Positions 1 through 12,500 of a stretch of 56,833 bases of DNA are shown here, piece by piece (position 1 is the first letter of the stretch; each line of letters begins with the position of its first letter). Position numbers and translations under genes: made by a program. The DNA is from Candidatus Enterocloster excrementipullorum (GTDB taxonomy: Bacteria; Bacillota; Clostridia; Lachnospirales; Lachnospiraceae). Location of the stretch: contig DWWT01000004.1 in NCBI GenBank assembly GCA_019119575.1, forward strand, positions 1 to 56,833, in the 5' to 3' direction. The notes below the pieces were generated by a model. The model did not search any database, was not told the DNA's origin, and worked only from the letters and a program-made list of their open reading frames with translations.

Positions 1-170
1 TTTTGGACGCGATAGCCCGGCTCCTTTTTGATAATCAGCGTGTCGGCGCGCAGAGGGCCGTCCGTCAGGTTGTATTCCTTTAAAAACTGCAGATACTCCG
101 CTTCCCCGGAAAGCTCGATCTGCAGGACGGCCTGAAACGCCGGATGCCACTGCAGGAGTGACCGGTTCAT
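1..170 (-). CDS. PD-(D/E)XK-like hypothetical protein, N-terminal part only
   Basis: The reading frame starts at ATG 170 and runs off the left edge, so only about 56 residues are visible, beginning MNRSLLQWHPAF. An SD stretch (GGGAGGG) lies just upstream. The visible part has a Q-W-H-P-A-F segment, an I-E-L segment with acidic residues, and a strand reading ADTLIIKK. This resembles a family common in Clostridia that carries a nuclease-like D...IIKK core, often several copies per genome. Function is not established; a PD-(D/E)XK fold is an inference from the acidic residue followed by the I-I-K strand. It is probably distinct from the Rpn-type genes at 44805 and 56753. Confidence 0.6.
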   Translation of the reverse strand, partial: MNRSLLQWHPAFQAVLQIELSGEAEYLQFLKEYNLTDGPLRADTLIIKKEPGYRVQ

Positions 171-187
171 CCTCATCCCTCCCTTAT

Positions 188-216
188 AGTATACGAAAAT
201 AACGCGTCTTTTTCAA
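188..216 (-). promoter_or_regulatory. Sigma-A type promoter of the left-edge gene
   Basis: On the minus strand TTGAAA (211-216) is followed after 17 bases by TATACT (188-193). The predicted transcript would start only about 10 bases before the ATG at 170, giving a very short leader that is mostly the SD sequence. Confidence 0.6.
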
Positions 217-414
217 TTCTGTTTCTAAATTCATCTGGGAAATCGCTGCCGCTTCGCAGCATTAGAAAATATACCTGAAAATCCGGCTGAAACAGCCGTC
301 TGAATGAGCCCTGAAGGAGCTTTTAAAATTTGAGATTATTCTCAGACCGCACGGGAACTCCCGGTGCCATTACTATAGCACAGGGCCGCTGGAAAAACAA
401 TATTTTTACAAGGA

Positions 415-474
415 AAAATATAAAAAGCAGCCTATACCGCATTACGCCTTTTGCTTTCGCGGTACAGGCTGCTT
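415..474 (-). terminator. Rho-independent terminator of the giant surface-protein gene
   Basis: Arms at 425-440 and 459-474 pair over 16 positions with one mismatch, enclosing an 18-base loop. On the minus strand the hairpin is followed by a T-rich run (TTTTTATATTTTT). It lies about 95 bases past the stop at 569. The rest of 217-414 shows no gene or clear signal to me. Confidence 0.8.
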
Positions 475-568
475 CTTTACTTATTCAGTTTTTTGTCTTT
501 CCGGCGCAGCCGCCGAAGCGGCCGCGCGCATTCTTCGCTGCGGTTATGCAGTCAGATATTTGCGGCGG

Positions 569-3500
569 TTATTTCTTCTTCCTCCATTTCTTCAGCGGCC
601 CTAAGAAGAGCAGGGCAGCCAGTCCGGCCAGGGAGACAAAGAGCAGAAGCGCGTACTGCAAAAGCTTGCTCTCGTCGCCTGTCTTGGCAATGCCGCGCCG
701 GATTAAAGGCACTTCCGGAGCATCAAACCTTGGCTGTTCCCCAACCACAATCGCAGTGCTGCCGCCTCCGCCTGCGCCGGGGCCTCCGCCGGAGGTATCC
801 ACATAGCGGTGACCGCCGCCTCCGCCTCCATTGCTTCCGCCTCCGCCATTGCTTCCGCTGCTGCCGCGATAATTGACGAAGAGCGCCTGGGCAGTCCCTC
901 CTGCAGGGATAACTCCCTGGCTTCCCTCCGCGCTGGTGTGGTAGCCGCTTTCATTGGCCTCCGCCTCAGTCACGGTGTAGGCCATGCCGCCCGGCAGGCC
1001 GCTCGCCGTCACAGACTCTCCGTCCGCCAGGGTAAAGGTGGCCGTTCCGTCAGTAAAGGTCATGCCGCCGTAGGTTCCGTCAATGTCCGCCGCCCGCAGG
1101 GTCACGCCGTTTACAACCGTATCCTGCATTGTCACAGTAAATGTGAACCGGCGGGTTCTGTCTCCCCGGCTTCCGGTGACATTTTTCGCAACGGTCAGGC
1201 TTCCCCGCTCCACGTTCACCAGCTCCAGGCCGGTCTCCCCGTGGTAGCCATCATAGCCATTTACTTTTTCCTCCTCCACCCAGTAGGTGTACTTGCGCCC
1301 CTCCGAGTCAAATTCCGGCTGGCCTGTGTAGGTGAAGGTCCAGGTATCGGTATCCTTATGACTCCATTCAGGCTCTGCATCCACCCGCTTCGGCTCTTGG
1401 CCCTCCGCCTGCCGCCATAGAACAATCGTCAGGTTTTCCGGCCGGTTGGCACCGCCGTCTATCCAGGTCTTTGTACCCGTGATGGTCAGACTCTCATTGG
1501 TGCGCAGATTGGTAAAGTCCGTGCCGCTCGTCGCATTTCCTTCCTCGACCTGACTGGGGGAGGCGGCCTCCAGAACATATCCCTCGGGCACGGTCTCAGT
1601 CACATAGTAGAAATACTCGATATCTTCTTCGTCCGTGGCGGGCAGGTTCTCGTAGGTATAGCTCCAGGTATCTCCCTGGGACTTATCCCATATAAGCTTG
1701 CCGCCGTCGTCCTCCAGCATCTCCTGCGTCACCAGCTCCCAGGAGGCATTGGACGGACTTGCATTGTCGTAGTCACCGGATGTAAGGCTATCATATGCAT
1801 TGCTGTCCGTGCTGCGGCGCAGATACAGCGTCAAATCATTCGGCCGGCCTCCGTCGGCATTGCTGTCATCCCGCCAGATCTTGGTTCCCGTGAGTTTCGT
1901 GGGCTTTATGTTGCTGATCTTGTAGCCGGGCTGCTTATCATCCGCCTGTTCCTCTGGGGTGTAGTGGATGATGCAGCGCTTGTCTTCCGGCAGCTCCTCC
2001 ACAGATATTCCTCCAACCGTAAGCTCCTGCACCGTGTAGATGATTCGCTCGCCCTCCGAGGTGAAGCGCGGGAGATTTTCAAAAATTCCGCTCCAATCAT
2101 TGTCCGCATTCAGGAAAAGCGCAGCATGCCTGGGCGCGGATTCATCACCATCTCCCAGTTCACCGGTGTTTATATCTCCGGCTTCCTCCGGTTCTGCCTG
2201 CCGCATCACCGGTTCGGGCTCGCCTTCTCCCACATGCCAGTACAGCCCTGCCTCTACTTCCTTCCAATCTTCCTCGGGCACACCGCCCCATACCTTTTTC
2301 ACAGGCACTTGCGTGAGAAGGGTATTGGTAATGGTGGCTGCAAAGCCTTCGTCCGGGTCTCCCGCTGTTGTCCATTGAGATTCATAACCGGTCACCGGCA
2401 CTTCCTGTACGGTGTAGTAGATTTTTCTGCCTTGGCCGTCAAACCTAGGCAAATCTTCAAACGTATACTCCCAGGTATTTTGGCTGCCAGTCAGGAAATT
2501 GACCAGCCTTTTCAGCGCGCCTCCCTGATTAATTTGCACCTCCCTTTCCAGTTGGTAGGGTGTATCTAACTCCCCATCACTTTTCTTATAGAGCTGCAGC
2601 GTGATTGTCTCTGGCCGCAGACCATCCTCATTGCCGCCGTCTATCCAGCGTTTGGTGACAGGCAGCTCCGTCGTACCGTTCAGCGTATTTGTGACGGTCA
2701 GGTAATTTTCGCCATACTCTGCCGTATAACGTGTGTCCTCGCTTACATTTGAAGCTGATGCGACTTCCGGCTCTTCCTCCACGATACGATACGTGTAAAT
2801 TTCACCGCTGCTCGACGCGTAGGGAAGATTCTTATATTGATAATGCCATTGGTCTGCATCTTCTGCCCCGTTTAAACGTTCCGGTGCTACAGGATCTCCG
2901 CTGGCATCGCTTTCCACTTCTTTCCACCCGTTCCCAGGCGCAGTATAGTCTGATGGTTTACCCACGCACCGATACAGAGTAAGTGTCAGTTCATCCGGAC
3001 GGGTATGATATGCATCGCTGTTGTCCTTCCATTCTTTCACCACCTCCAGATCGAATCGTCCTATGTTAAGAATTTCCGTCGCAAAGACATTTCCTCTCCG
3101 GCTGTGGGTGTGATGGATGCCGCAGATATTGCTCTCATCTATTATCGAACTTCCCCCACCACTGCTATTTGTCACATCATAGTTCCCAACACGGCGTTCC
3201 AGAGCAAAGTATGTATATTCCTCTCCATCTTCGCTGTATTTGGGAAGATCGTCAATTCTTCGCGTCCAGGTTCCCGCATTCAGCGTAACCGTATACTGCT
3301 CGCCCAGGTTTTCCGTGCTTTCAGTTAGAGGCATGCCTTCCACGGGCGCTTTCACCCTCTCTGCTTGATCCAGATCAGGAATCTCGGCCCCGCCAATCCC
3401 CTCCGTCGTCCTCCAGATCTCCGCAACTACCTCCGGCTTGCTATATGTATCGGGAACCCGCCATTCCTTCGTCACGGTAAGCGATACCGCTGCCGTATTG

Positions 3501-6500
3501 GTAAAGGTAAATTCCCAGTGATCCTCCGGCGGCGTGGCCTGAGACGGACTCGCCGCCGTATGCTCAATCTGGATATATCCATCCGGCACAGTCTCCGTCA
3601 CCCGGTATCGGGTCAGTTCATTGCCGTTCTCGCCTTGATAACTGCCCGGCATATGGGCGGGCACATCTTCCCACTTGGCCTTCCAATCTTCATATTCATA
3701 CCCCGGTCTATCATCCGGTTTGGCCCCGGATTCTCCATCCAGCGTAACCTCGGATACATTTCCCTCAAAGTTCCGCCAATCACTCTCCAAAGGCTTCTCG
3801 GCGCTGCTCGGGCTGGCCGTTAGGTACTGCAGGGTCAGCGTCAAGGACTCTGGCCGGTCTTCGCCCCGCCACCTTTTCTCCGCAATGACATCAATGGTGC
3901 GCAGGCGGTTCGTTATTTCCGTGCTGGCCAGGGCATTGCTCGGGCTGGCCGTTTCAGGCTGATCCGCGCTGCTCTTTGAAGCGTTGCTGTAAGAGGCCGT
4001 ATAGGCATTCTCATAATAACCTCCGTCCTGCCCAATCCGATTGGCATCCTTTATCTGGCCATTTTCATCCAGATCTTCTCCTGGCTCCAGTTCCTGCGCC
4101 CTATATTGGTAAGGTTCTCCATCAGGACTCGCGGCAGGCAGGCCGGTAATCTCTTTGGAGACATCCGTCACCTCATCCGTACCGGTCAGCCAGTCAATCA
4201 AGGGCTTCCCCTCTTCATCTTTCACGTCTTCCCAGCTTTTTCCATCCGTACTTCTCTGAATGACAAAGCGCGTCTCCCATGTATATCCCTCCCGGTCAGT
4301 GCCCGGACGTGTTCCATAAAGATTCCGCGCGTCTCCTTCCCAGTGCTTCGTCACCGTGAAGTCCGTGGTGCGGATTCGGTTGATGTGAGTCACGTGATCG
4401 ATTGTATTGTACCCTCCGTCCGGGCCGTTGTAGCCTGGCGAGAAGATATTACTCTCAGGCTGAAACGCATAGGTATAATGTTCCTTATTATCCTTCGATG
4501 TAATCGGTTCTACTTTGACCGTTTCATAATCTTCCTCTTTGGATAAATCCGCGTCGCTGCCTCCGTACCGGATCTCTGTCTCCACTACCCGGTAAATTAG
4601 ATGGGTGGTTTTCTGGGTGGTTTCCTGGCTGTCTTCCTTCACAATCGTGTACGGCAGGTTGTCAAAGCTATAAACTCCCTGCCAACAGGAATCCGTGACG
4701 CCCGCGCCCTGACCATCTCCCGGAAGATAGTGGACAAACTGGTGCTCCTCACCTTCGGGCTCAAAAATGTCGCCATACCAGTCGCCTAATACGCCCTTAA
4801 AGTAGTCGCCCGCATCTTCCCACTCCTCACTAGTAATCTCCCCATTTTCGTCCACTTCCGCCACCTGGAGGGTAAACTCCACCTGCAGCTTGTATCCAAG
4901 ATAGTCCTCTTCAATGGGATGCCCTTCCATATCCTGCCATTGCTTTTGATACTTTTGTTCTGTGGCCAGAAGGGTGTTCGTCAGAGGCTCCATTGTGCGT
5001 TCGAATATGCCATTATCCCCTTCAATAAGTTCCCCTGTCTCCACAGCTGCCGCCGGTGCGTCCGTCCGATAATCGGGATTCTCATTCTTCTCCCTCACCG
5101 TATAAATCCACGGCATTCCATTCGGCGCATAACGATCCAGGCCATTACCATCAACAGAATCAAAGGTATACCACCACTCCCCCTGTCCATTAATAGCCCA
5201 TGATATAGAGGCAAGTCCTTTCTCTATCATCCCCCCTGTCTCGCTCTCCGGAATCGGATTATTCTGCCCCGGCTGCCACCCCGCGTGCCGGTACAGTTCG
5301 AACGAAAATTCCTTATTCTCCAGTGAGTTTTTTAAGGCATTGGACTCAGAGGCTATCTCTCCTTCCGGCCGCAGTCCAAACGCATTGTCAAAATCATCCC
5401 AAATCTTCTGTCCCCGGATAATCAGCTTCTCGTTCGAATTTCTCCGGTTGATAAAGGTTGCCTGAGACGGAGTTGCCTCTTCTGCGGATGCATTTGAATC
5501 CGTTGCCGCCCTAAGCGTCTCCTCGCTGCCTGTTCCGGTAGAGATCATCTCCTCGTTTCCGGATATGCCGCTCGCTTCGTCCCATTTTTCCGGTTCTTTC
5601 GGAGTATGGCTTTCGTCCTCTACATACGCATCCGCCCCACTCTTCTCTATATCCGTCCGCTCCATCCAGGTATCATATCCCTGGAGATCGTCGCGCACTT
5701 CCACGGCCATATATTCATACCGGGAACCGTTGGGCGCAAAGACCGCAAGGTCTGTAAGGCCGTCCTCGCCTCCCCATGTCCATTCTACCCATCCGTTTTT
5801 TGGCGATTGCTTTCCAAAGTCCGTTTTCACCTCTCCAGAACTCCATGTTTCACTGTCGACAAATGTCCATCCGCTCGGCGTATTTTTACCATCCGTGCTT
5901 GTCTTTGTATATCTCCGATACAAACGGAATTCCACCGCCGGATAGGCCTCAGGGACAAATTCTTCCTCCGTACCATCATTCTTCATAGAGCCCGGCAGCT
6001 TCAAGAGCTTCTTTATCTTCAAACTGCCGCCCTGATTTTCTCTATACCGGTTATTCACAATATGAGAGCCCGCGTCGCTGCTTGTCTCAAATATTGCTCC
6101 GTTTGCGAAATTCCCTTGCCACTCATCGCTTCCTGTCGATGTCTCCTCCAGCACATAGTGATACAGGCGGCCTTGTTCATCGTATCTTGGCAGCAGCGTC
6201 CACTCGTCTTCCGTTCCATAGGATGGATTAAGCGTATTGTCATCACCTAGAACCTGATTCCCCTCTCCGTCCGCAGAACCATCCGCAGAAGAATCCTGAT
6301 AGTCCTCATACTTCAGCGTGAATTGATACGATCCGCTCTGCCCTAAGCCTTCCCAGTCCGAGATGGTAAAGGTGGCCGCTGGATCTTCATCCCAGACAAA
6401 ATCTCCTTCACCTTTATCACTTGGCTCAAACATAGTATCCCATTTCACATATCTGCGGAGCTGGAATGTCACCGGCGGAAGATCCGCCAGTTCAAAGCCA

Positions 6501-9500
6501 GCGGGCAGACTGCTCCAAATCTTGCGTCCGGTTATGGTTATATTCCCTGTCAGGCGGTTGTGGAAGGTGCCTTCCTCCGCCAGGGCCCAGGATTCGTCCC
6601 TGCCTGCCTCTGCCGACTCTTTCGAAACATTCAGCATCCAGCCATTTTGAACAGTCAGCGCGCTGTCAGAATCCTGGCCGTCACTCGGGCCATTGATTCC
6701 TCCGATGGACTGTGTCTCGAGAATCGTGGTTCCATCCGGATTTCCCTCCTCGCCCGGTTTAATCAATGCTCCACTTTTCTGCGGCGCGCTGTACTCCACA
6801 TCCACATAGCCAAAATCTCCCGCGTTGACCATCGTGTGTTCTACCGCGTAATAGATGTATTCGTAGCCCTTGCTGTCATATTTCGGCAGGTTCTCCAAAA
6901 GCACATGCCAGTGGCGGGTGCTGTCGTAAAGAGCGCCTTCCGCTTCTTCCTCTGGATCCGATCCCGAGGAGGTCTCCCAGCGGTAATTTTCCTGTATCAA
7001 AGCCGTTGTCGGCTCAGCATCACTCTCCTTCTGATAGCCATAAGAATAGATATTTAAATAGAGGTCAGGTCTCTGGCCGGAGGCAAAGCTGCTGGCGTCC
7101 TCCCACTGCTTATGCCAGCGCACGGTCTTGGTACCCTGCAGGGAGTTTGTCAGCGTTACCTCGTGGATATCCAATTCATGATGGGTAGTCTCATCATTCT
7201 CCACCGTATACGTTTCCTCATAGGAGACATAGTAAGGGCTTACCAGGTCGTATATTTTTTTATACTTGTTATTTTCTGCAAGTTTATCCCTAGTCAGGAC
7301 TTCGGTTTTTCCGCCTTTTTCCTCAACCCAGACCTCCCGCACCTGGTAGCGCACAACCTGGCCCGTGCTGTCATACTTGGGCAGGTTATAAAAATAAATT
7401 TTTTGCTGTTCCTGCTGCTCTTGGCCGTCTTCTGTGTTCAGTTCCAGAGGCTGTACTACGGACACTGATCTGTTCTGATCATCTTGAATCAGAACTTGCT
7501 CCGTACCGATTTTTACCCATCCCTTCTCTTCTCCTGGTTTCGACATTGTATATGCCCCGCCGCCGTTGCTGTCAGAGAAATCCAGCAGAACCGCCGGATA
7601 AAGGGTAGTGCCCTCATTTTCTAGCTTACCTATCTCCTCCTGAATCCGCTTTCTTCTTTCTCCATCCCCATCCTTCCATTCCTTCGTCACCGTAAGGTTT
7701 ATGTTTCCAAGCCTTCGGTTGGTCACGGTGTAAAACAAGCTGCCCGCAAGTTCAACCGGCTCTTCCGATGAGGTCACTTCATAGATGTGATGGTCTGTCG
7801 TAACTCTTCCAACCGCTGATGCATTGGAGGGGCTTGCAGCGCCAAAGTCTACCGGCACTTCTTCCTCGTCCTGACCCATAGCCGTCTCAAGGACATATAT
7901 GTCTTCTCCAGGATCTACATCTTCAGGATCTGCATTGATAGTAACCCAATCCTGCCATACACCGTTTTCTCCTAATAATTTAGGTCCTCCTACCCGTTCA
8001 TGGGTATCCTTTCTGTACACCTCCACCTGTACCGGCAGGCGATGCTGCGCGTCGTTGTCGTCAATCCACTGCTTGCGCACCATAATGCGATTGCCCGGTC
8101 CCGGCCTATTAATTACAGTGGCCTCATAATCATTGGTCTGCTCGTTTCGCTCAATGATATAAGTAGGAAATGCATTTCTCTCCACCAAAATGTATTCATA
8201 TTCCTGTCCGTTTTCATTAAATTCGGGCAGATTCTGTATATCCGCATGCCAGGATGTATCTTCTCTGAATGTAATATCCGTCCCTTCAACAGGCTGATAC
8301 CCCGCTTCAGGAATCCCATCCAATGTAATTTCCAGCAGCGGAGTTTCGGTTCCATCGAGAGCGCCTCCGCTTGGAATCTGATAGAGGACGAAAGTGGCGG
8401 ATTGACCTTCCGGTATATAGGGCTTGCCCTCTGCATCCCACCATTGCTTTTCAATAGAATAATCCAGCGTGTTGCTGATTCGATTGGTTACCTGGTTGCT
8501 GTAGCTGTCCCCCTCCCTTTCAGCCTGGGATGCGCTGGCTGTGTAGACAATCTTCCGTCCGCCCTCGCCCTGGGTCAGGGTAAACTCATTCGTGTCCTCC
8601 TTCAAGAGGTTTTCCTCGCTGCCGGCCCCCTGATATACCGCGGTTTCTATCCATCGGAATTCCAGTTCCTTTCCCCAGGCATCGTATTTATCCGCGGTAT
8701 AGGCCGCAGTTTGGCTGTTCATCGTCTCCGCCAGGAAGCCGGTAAGCTCTTGAGTTACCTCTTTTCCCTCATCATCTCTATAATTTTTCCAGCCTTCATC
8801 CGGGCTGCTCCAGTCCTCCCCTGCTCTCCGGCACTGAAGCGTAAATTCTACCGTAACATCCCCCAGCTCTGACTGGAAAGCCGAGGCCTCCCACCGCTTC
8901 GTCGCTTCCACCTGCACCGAGCCGGATATCCGGTTGGTCAAGGTGCCGCCATTGTACAGGTTGATATCTCCGTCTTCCCGCTTCTGTACTCCATTCGGAT
9001 ATCCGATCAGCGTGTCTTTTAAGCTTCCGTCATTCTGAATCTCGCCGAAAACCTGCTCGTAGCTGTCCGCGCCTTCTGTGGGCTCCAGATATTCCCTAAG
9101 CACATATATGTATTCAAATCCCTCGCTGTCATATTTGGGAAGGTCACTAAGTATTTCGGCGCCTTCCAGCGTCGAATCGATTGTGTATCTACCATTCTCC
9201 GGCTTTGTATTCAGTTTAAATGTAATCACCGCTCCGCTCTTATCATCCCGCATGGGAGCCGCCGTGGTATAGCTCTCATTCTCCCGGAACCGCCACAACT
9301 GGAAGGTTCCGGAGGGCCGCTTCTCCGCATCGCCGCTGTCCACCCATACCTTGGTGGCTTTGTATTCTTTCGTGCCGCTCAGCGTCAGATACAGAGAGCC
9401 GCCGTCGTGCAGCTGGCCGGTCACTCCGCCGTAATTCGGCGCAGCCGCATTGTCGTAGGAAATCGCAAAGTAATCGCCCGCATCCAATCCGGCTTCTTCC

Positions 9501-12500
9501 AGCTCATCCCCGTCAATTTTCTTATCCGGATTCTCACCGGTCTCCTCCACCCAGTAATCAATCTCCTCTCCGTCCAGATTATACTTCCACAAACGGCTTA
9601 TCGTTATGGTCGCGTCCGTAGGATTATCAGGGTCATCGCCTTCGTGCCGATCGATTGTTAGCTGCGGTTCTTCTTCTCCGGATGAATTTGATAATTCATA
9701 CAGTGTCTTTTCGCCTTCTTCTGAATTTTTCAGTGCAAGCGCCCTCAGCGTCGCGTCTGTAATACCCTGTGCGCTTCCTAATGTTCCCCAGCGCAGGCCA
9801 GCCTCAAACCGGAAGTCTGTTAAGAGGACATAGTACCAGCCCGGCGCTCTTTCCGGCGTTTCTCCTTCTTCCGGCTCCGGTATCTCAATCCGGTCATAGA
9901 AACTCCAGTTTCTGTCCTCCTGCTCCTTCGGCTCCTTCGGCTTCAATTCCCACTCAACTTTAAAATACCGTGTGTCTCCGTATTCGTCGTCCACATGGAT
10001 CATCTGTGTCGGGAGTCCGCTAACCGTTTCTCCTTCAGCATCTGCATATGTGCCCGTAATCGTTAAAACAGATTGGCCCGGACCGCTGCTATTTATGCTC
10101 GCTTTCGGAGCTTCCATTAATCCAAGGAGCTCATAGTTAGTTGGCACTTCAGCGTATACAAAATCCGTTTTACTTCCGCCTTCCAGAATTTCTCCTTGTT
10201 CATCCGTTTCTACTATTCTAAACTTCAGCTGATGCGGAGGCAGTGCCCCCTCCTCCGGACGCTTGCCCTCCTCGTCCTCATTATCAATCCAGAAAATGTC
10301 CTGTGATATCTTATCCATGGACTTCGCTACGGTCAATCCGCTCGGAACCGGCGTCAGTTCAACTCTTGCGCTTGCCTGACCGTTTTTCTCCAGCTTAAAA
10401 TCTTCCCCGGCTCCGGGCACTGCTTCTACCGTTACCATAAGAAGGATTTCCACTTCTTTGGTTTTGGGGCTTCCCAAAAGGAGCTCCTCCAGCGCAACAT
10501 TTCCTCCCTCTCCGTCTTCCCCATCCCGGGATGTCCCCAAAAGTGGCATGGCGGACAGACGGGCACGGCTGATCTCGGCCACCGGCTCTCTCGCCGGATA
10601 TTCTGTCTCTTCCGGCGCGGACTGCTCCGTCGCCGCAGACTGTGCCGTCTCCTCCACCGCATTTTCTTCCGCTGCGGCCGGCACGCTGGGCTCCGCCTGT
10701 GCCTCCCCGGTAAATGTCTCTGTCAGCGTCAGCCCGTCGCGAACCACCCGGATCGTCAGATCCATGTCCGCCATCTCCTCCTCCAGCTCCTCCTGCTCCC
10801 GCAGAAGGGTAAAGGACAGATTCTGGGCGTCCGTCTTTTCAATCTCCGTAATCTGGGCGTTTTCAGGCATGCCTTCCAAGACGGCAATCTCTATGCCGCC
10901 TGCCCGCAGGGCATTCGCCGTCCTGTCATATGTAACCGTTCCCTCCGGCAGCGCCAGCTCCGGCGGCAGTGCAAGGGAAAATTCAAAAGTCTGCTTCGCC
11001 GTATACAAAACGCCGGTCTCCTCCCGGTTCTGCGAAACTGCGCGCAGGCGGAACACAGCCTCCTCCTGGCTGTCCGCGGTCTCCCCTGCGCTCCTGGCCA
11101 GCGTCTCCACCGGCTCCATCTCCATCTCCCAGCCGAATGCAGCAACAAAGGTCATGGGCCGCGCGTCAATCTCTATCACCGCTTCCCCGTCATAGCGCAC
11201 CTGGCTGGAGGTAGCGGTGCTGGCAGTCGCCGTGCTGGCCGTAGCAATGTCCACAATGGGCGCAGGAATCACTTCCACATCCTCCGGCTGGCTGGGTGTG
11301 GCAATCTCATCTATATCTATTTCCGCGTCAGGATCTTCCTTCTCTCCTTCCGTATCGTTCTTATCTTCTTCTCCTGGGGCTCCGGTCTCTTCTTCCGTTC
11401 CGTTTTCCTCATCTTCCGCCGGAAGCTGTCCTTCCCCGTCATCCGACGGATCGCCTTCCTGACCCTCCGTGTCGTCGGAGCCGCCCGGCTGGCCCTGATC
11501 CGTATCCCCGTCCTGGGTTTGATCCGAATCATCCGAATTGTCCGTCTCCGGATCCTTCTCTTCCTCTCCGTCTCCCGTGGATTCATTTCCTGAGCCGTCA
11601 TCGGGTTCTCCGCCGGGCTCTTTTCCCGGTTCTTCCCCCGCATCGTCCCCTGTCTCTTTGCCGGGGTCTTCCTCTCCGCCTTCGTCCTTCTCTTCTTCTG
11701 TCTTCTCTTCCTCTGTATCTTCTGCCGGTTCCTCCTGCTCTCCGGTATCCTCCGCATCCTCTTTCGGCTCTTCGCCTTCGATCAGATTCTGGGGCGTCAT
11801 CCGCATCACGGAAGCCGTCTTGCGCAGGGACGGGTTGGCCGCTGCCAGACGAGGCCAGCTCTTGGCCGAATAGCTGACGGCGCTGGCAACCTCCGAACCG
11901 CTGTCGGAGCTGCCCGCATCCTCAGAACCGGAGCCGCTGTCTCCTGAATCGCCGGAGCCGCTTCCGCTGTCGGAGCTGCTGCCCCCGGCGTAACTGCTTC
12001 CGCTGTCAGAGCTGCCTCCCTCGCCGGAACTGTTGTTCCCCGAGCTGCCGGAATCCGTGCTGTCACCGGAGCTGCTTCCACCGTCAGAACCGCTTCCGCT
12101 GTCGGAACCGCTTCCGCTGCCGGAGCTTTCCGCATCCTCGGAACCGGAGCCGCTGTCTTCCGAATCGCCGGAGCCGCCCGCGCTGTCAGATCCATCGGAA
12201 CTGCCGGAGCCATCGGATCCGTCGGATGTGCCGGAGCCGCCGCCCTGGTTCCCGTCGGAGCCATCCGCTTCTCCCTCTGATCCACTTCCGCCTTCTTCTC
12301 CGGAATGATCCGTCCCGTCTCCCTGATCCGCGGAACCGTCCTCTGTCCCGTCGGAAGGTGTATCTCCTTCTTCCGGCGCTTCTCCTTCACCGCCGCCTTC
12401 ACCCGTGCCGGGAAGCTCCTCCCCGTCCTGGGAATCTCCCGGCGTATCCGAACTGCCGGAGCCGCTTTCGCCGTCTGCCCCGCCGCTTTCGCCGGGCAGA

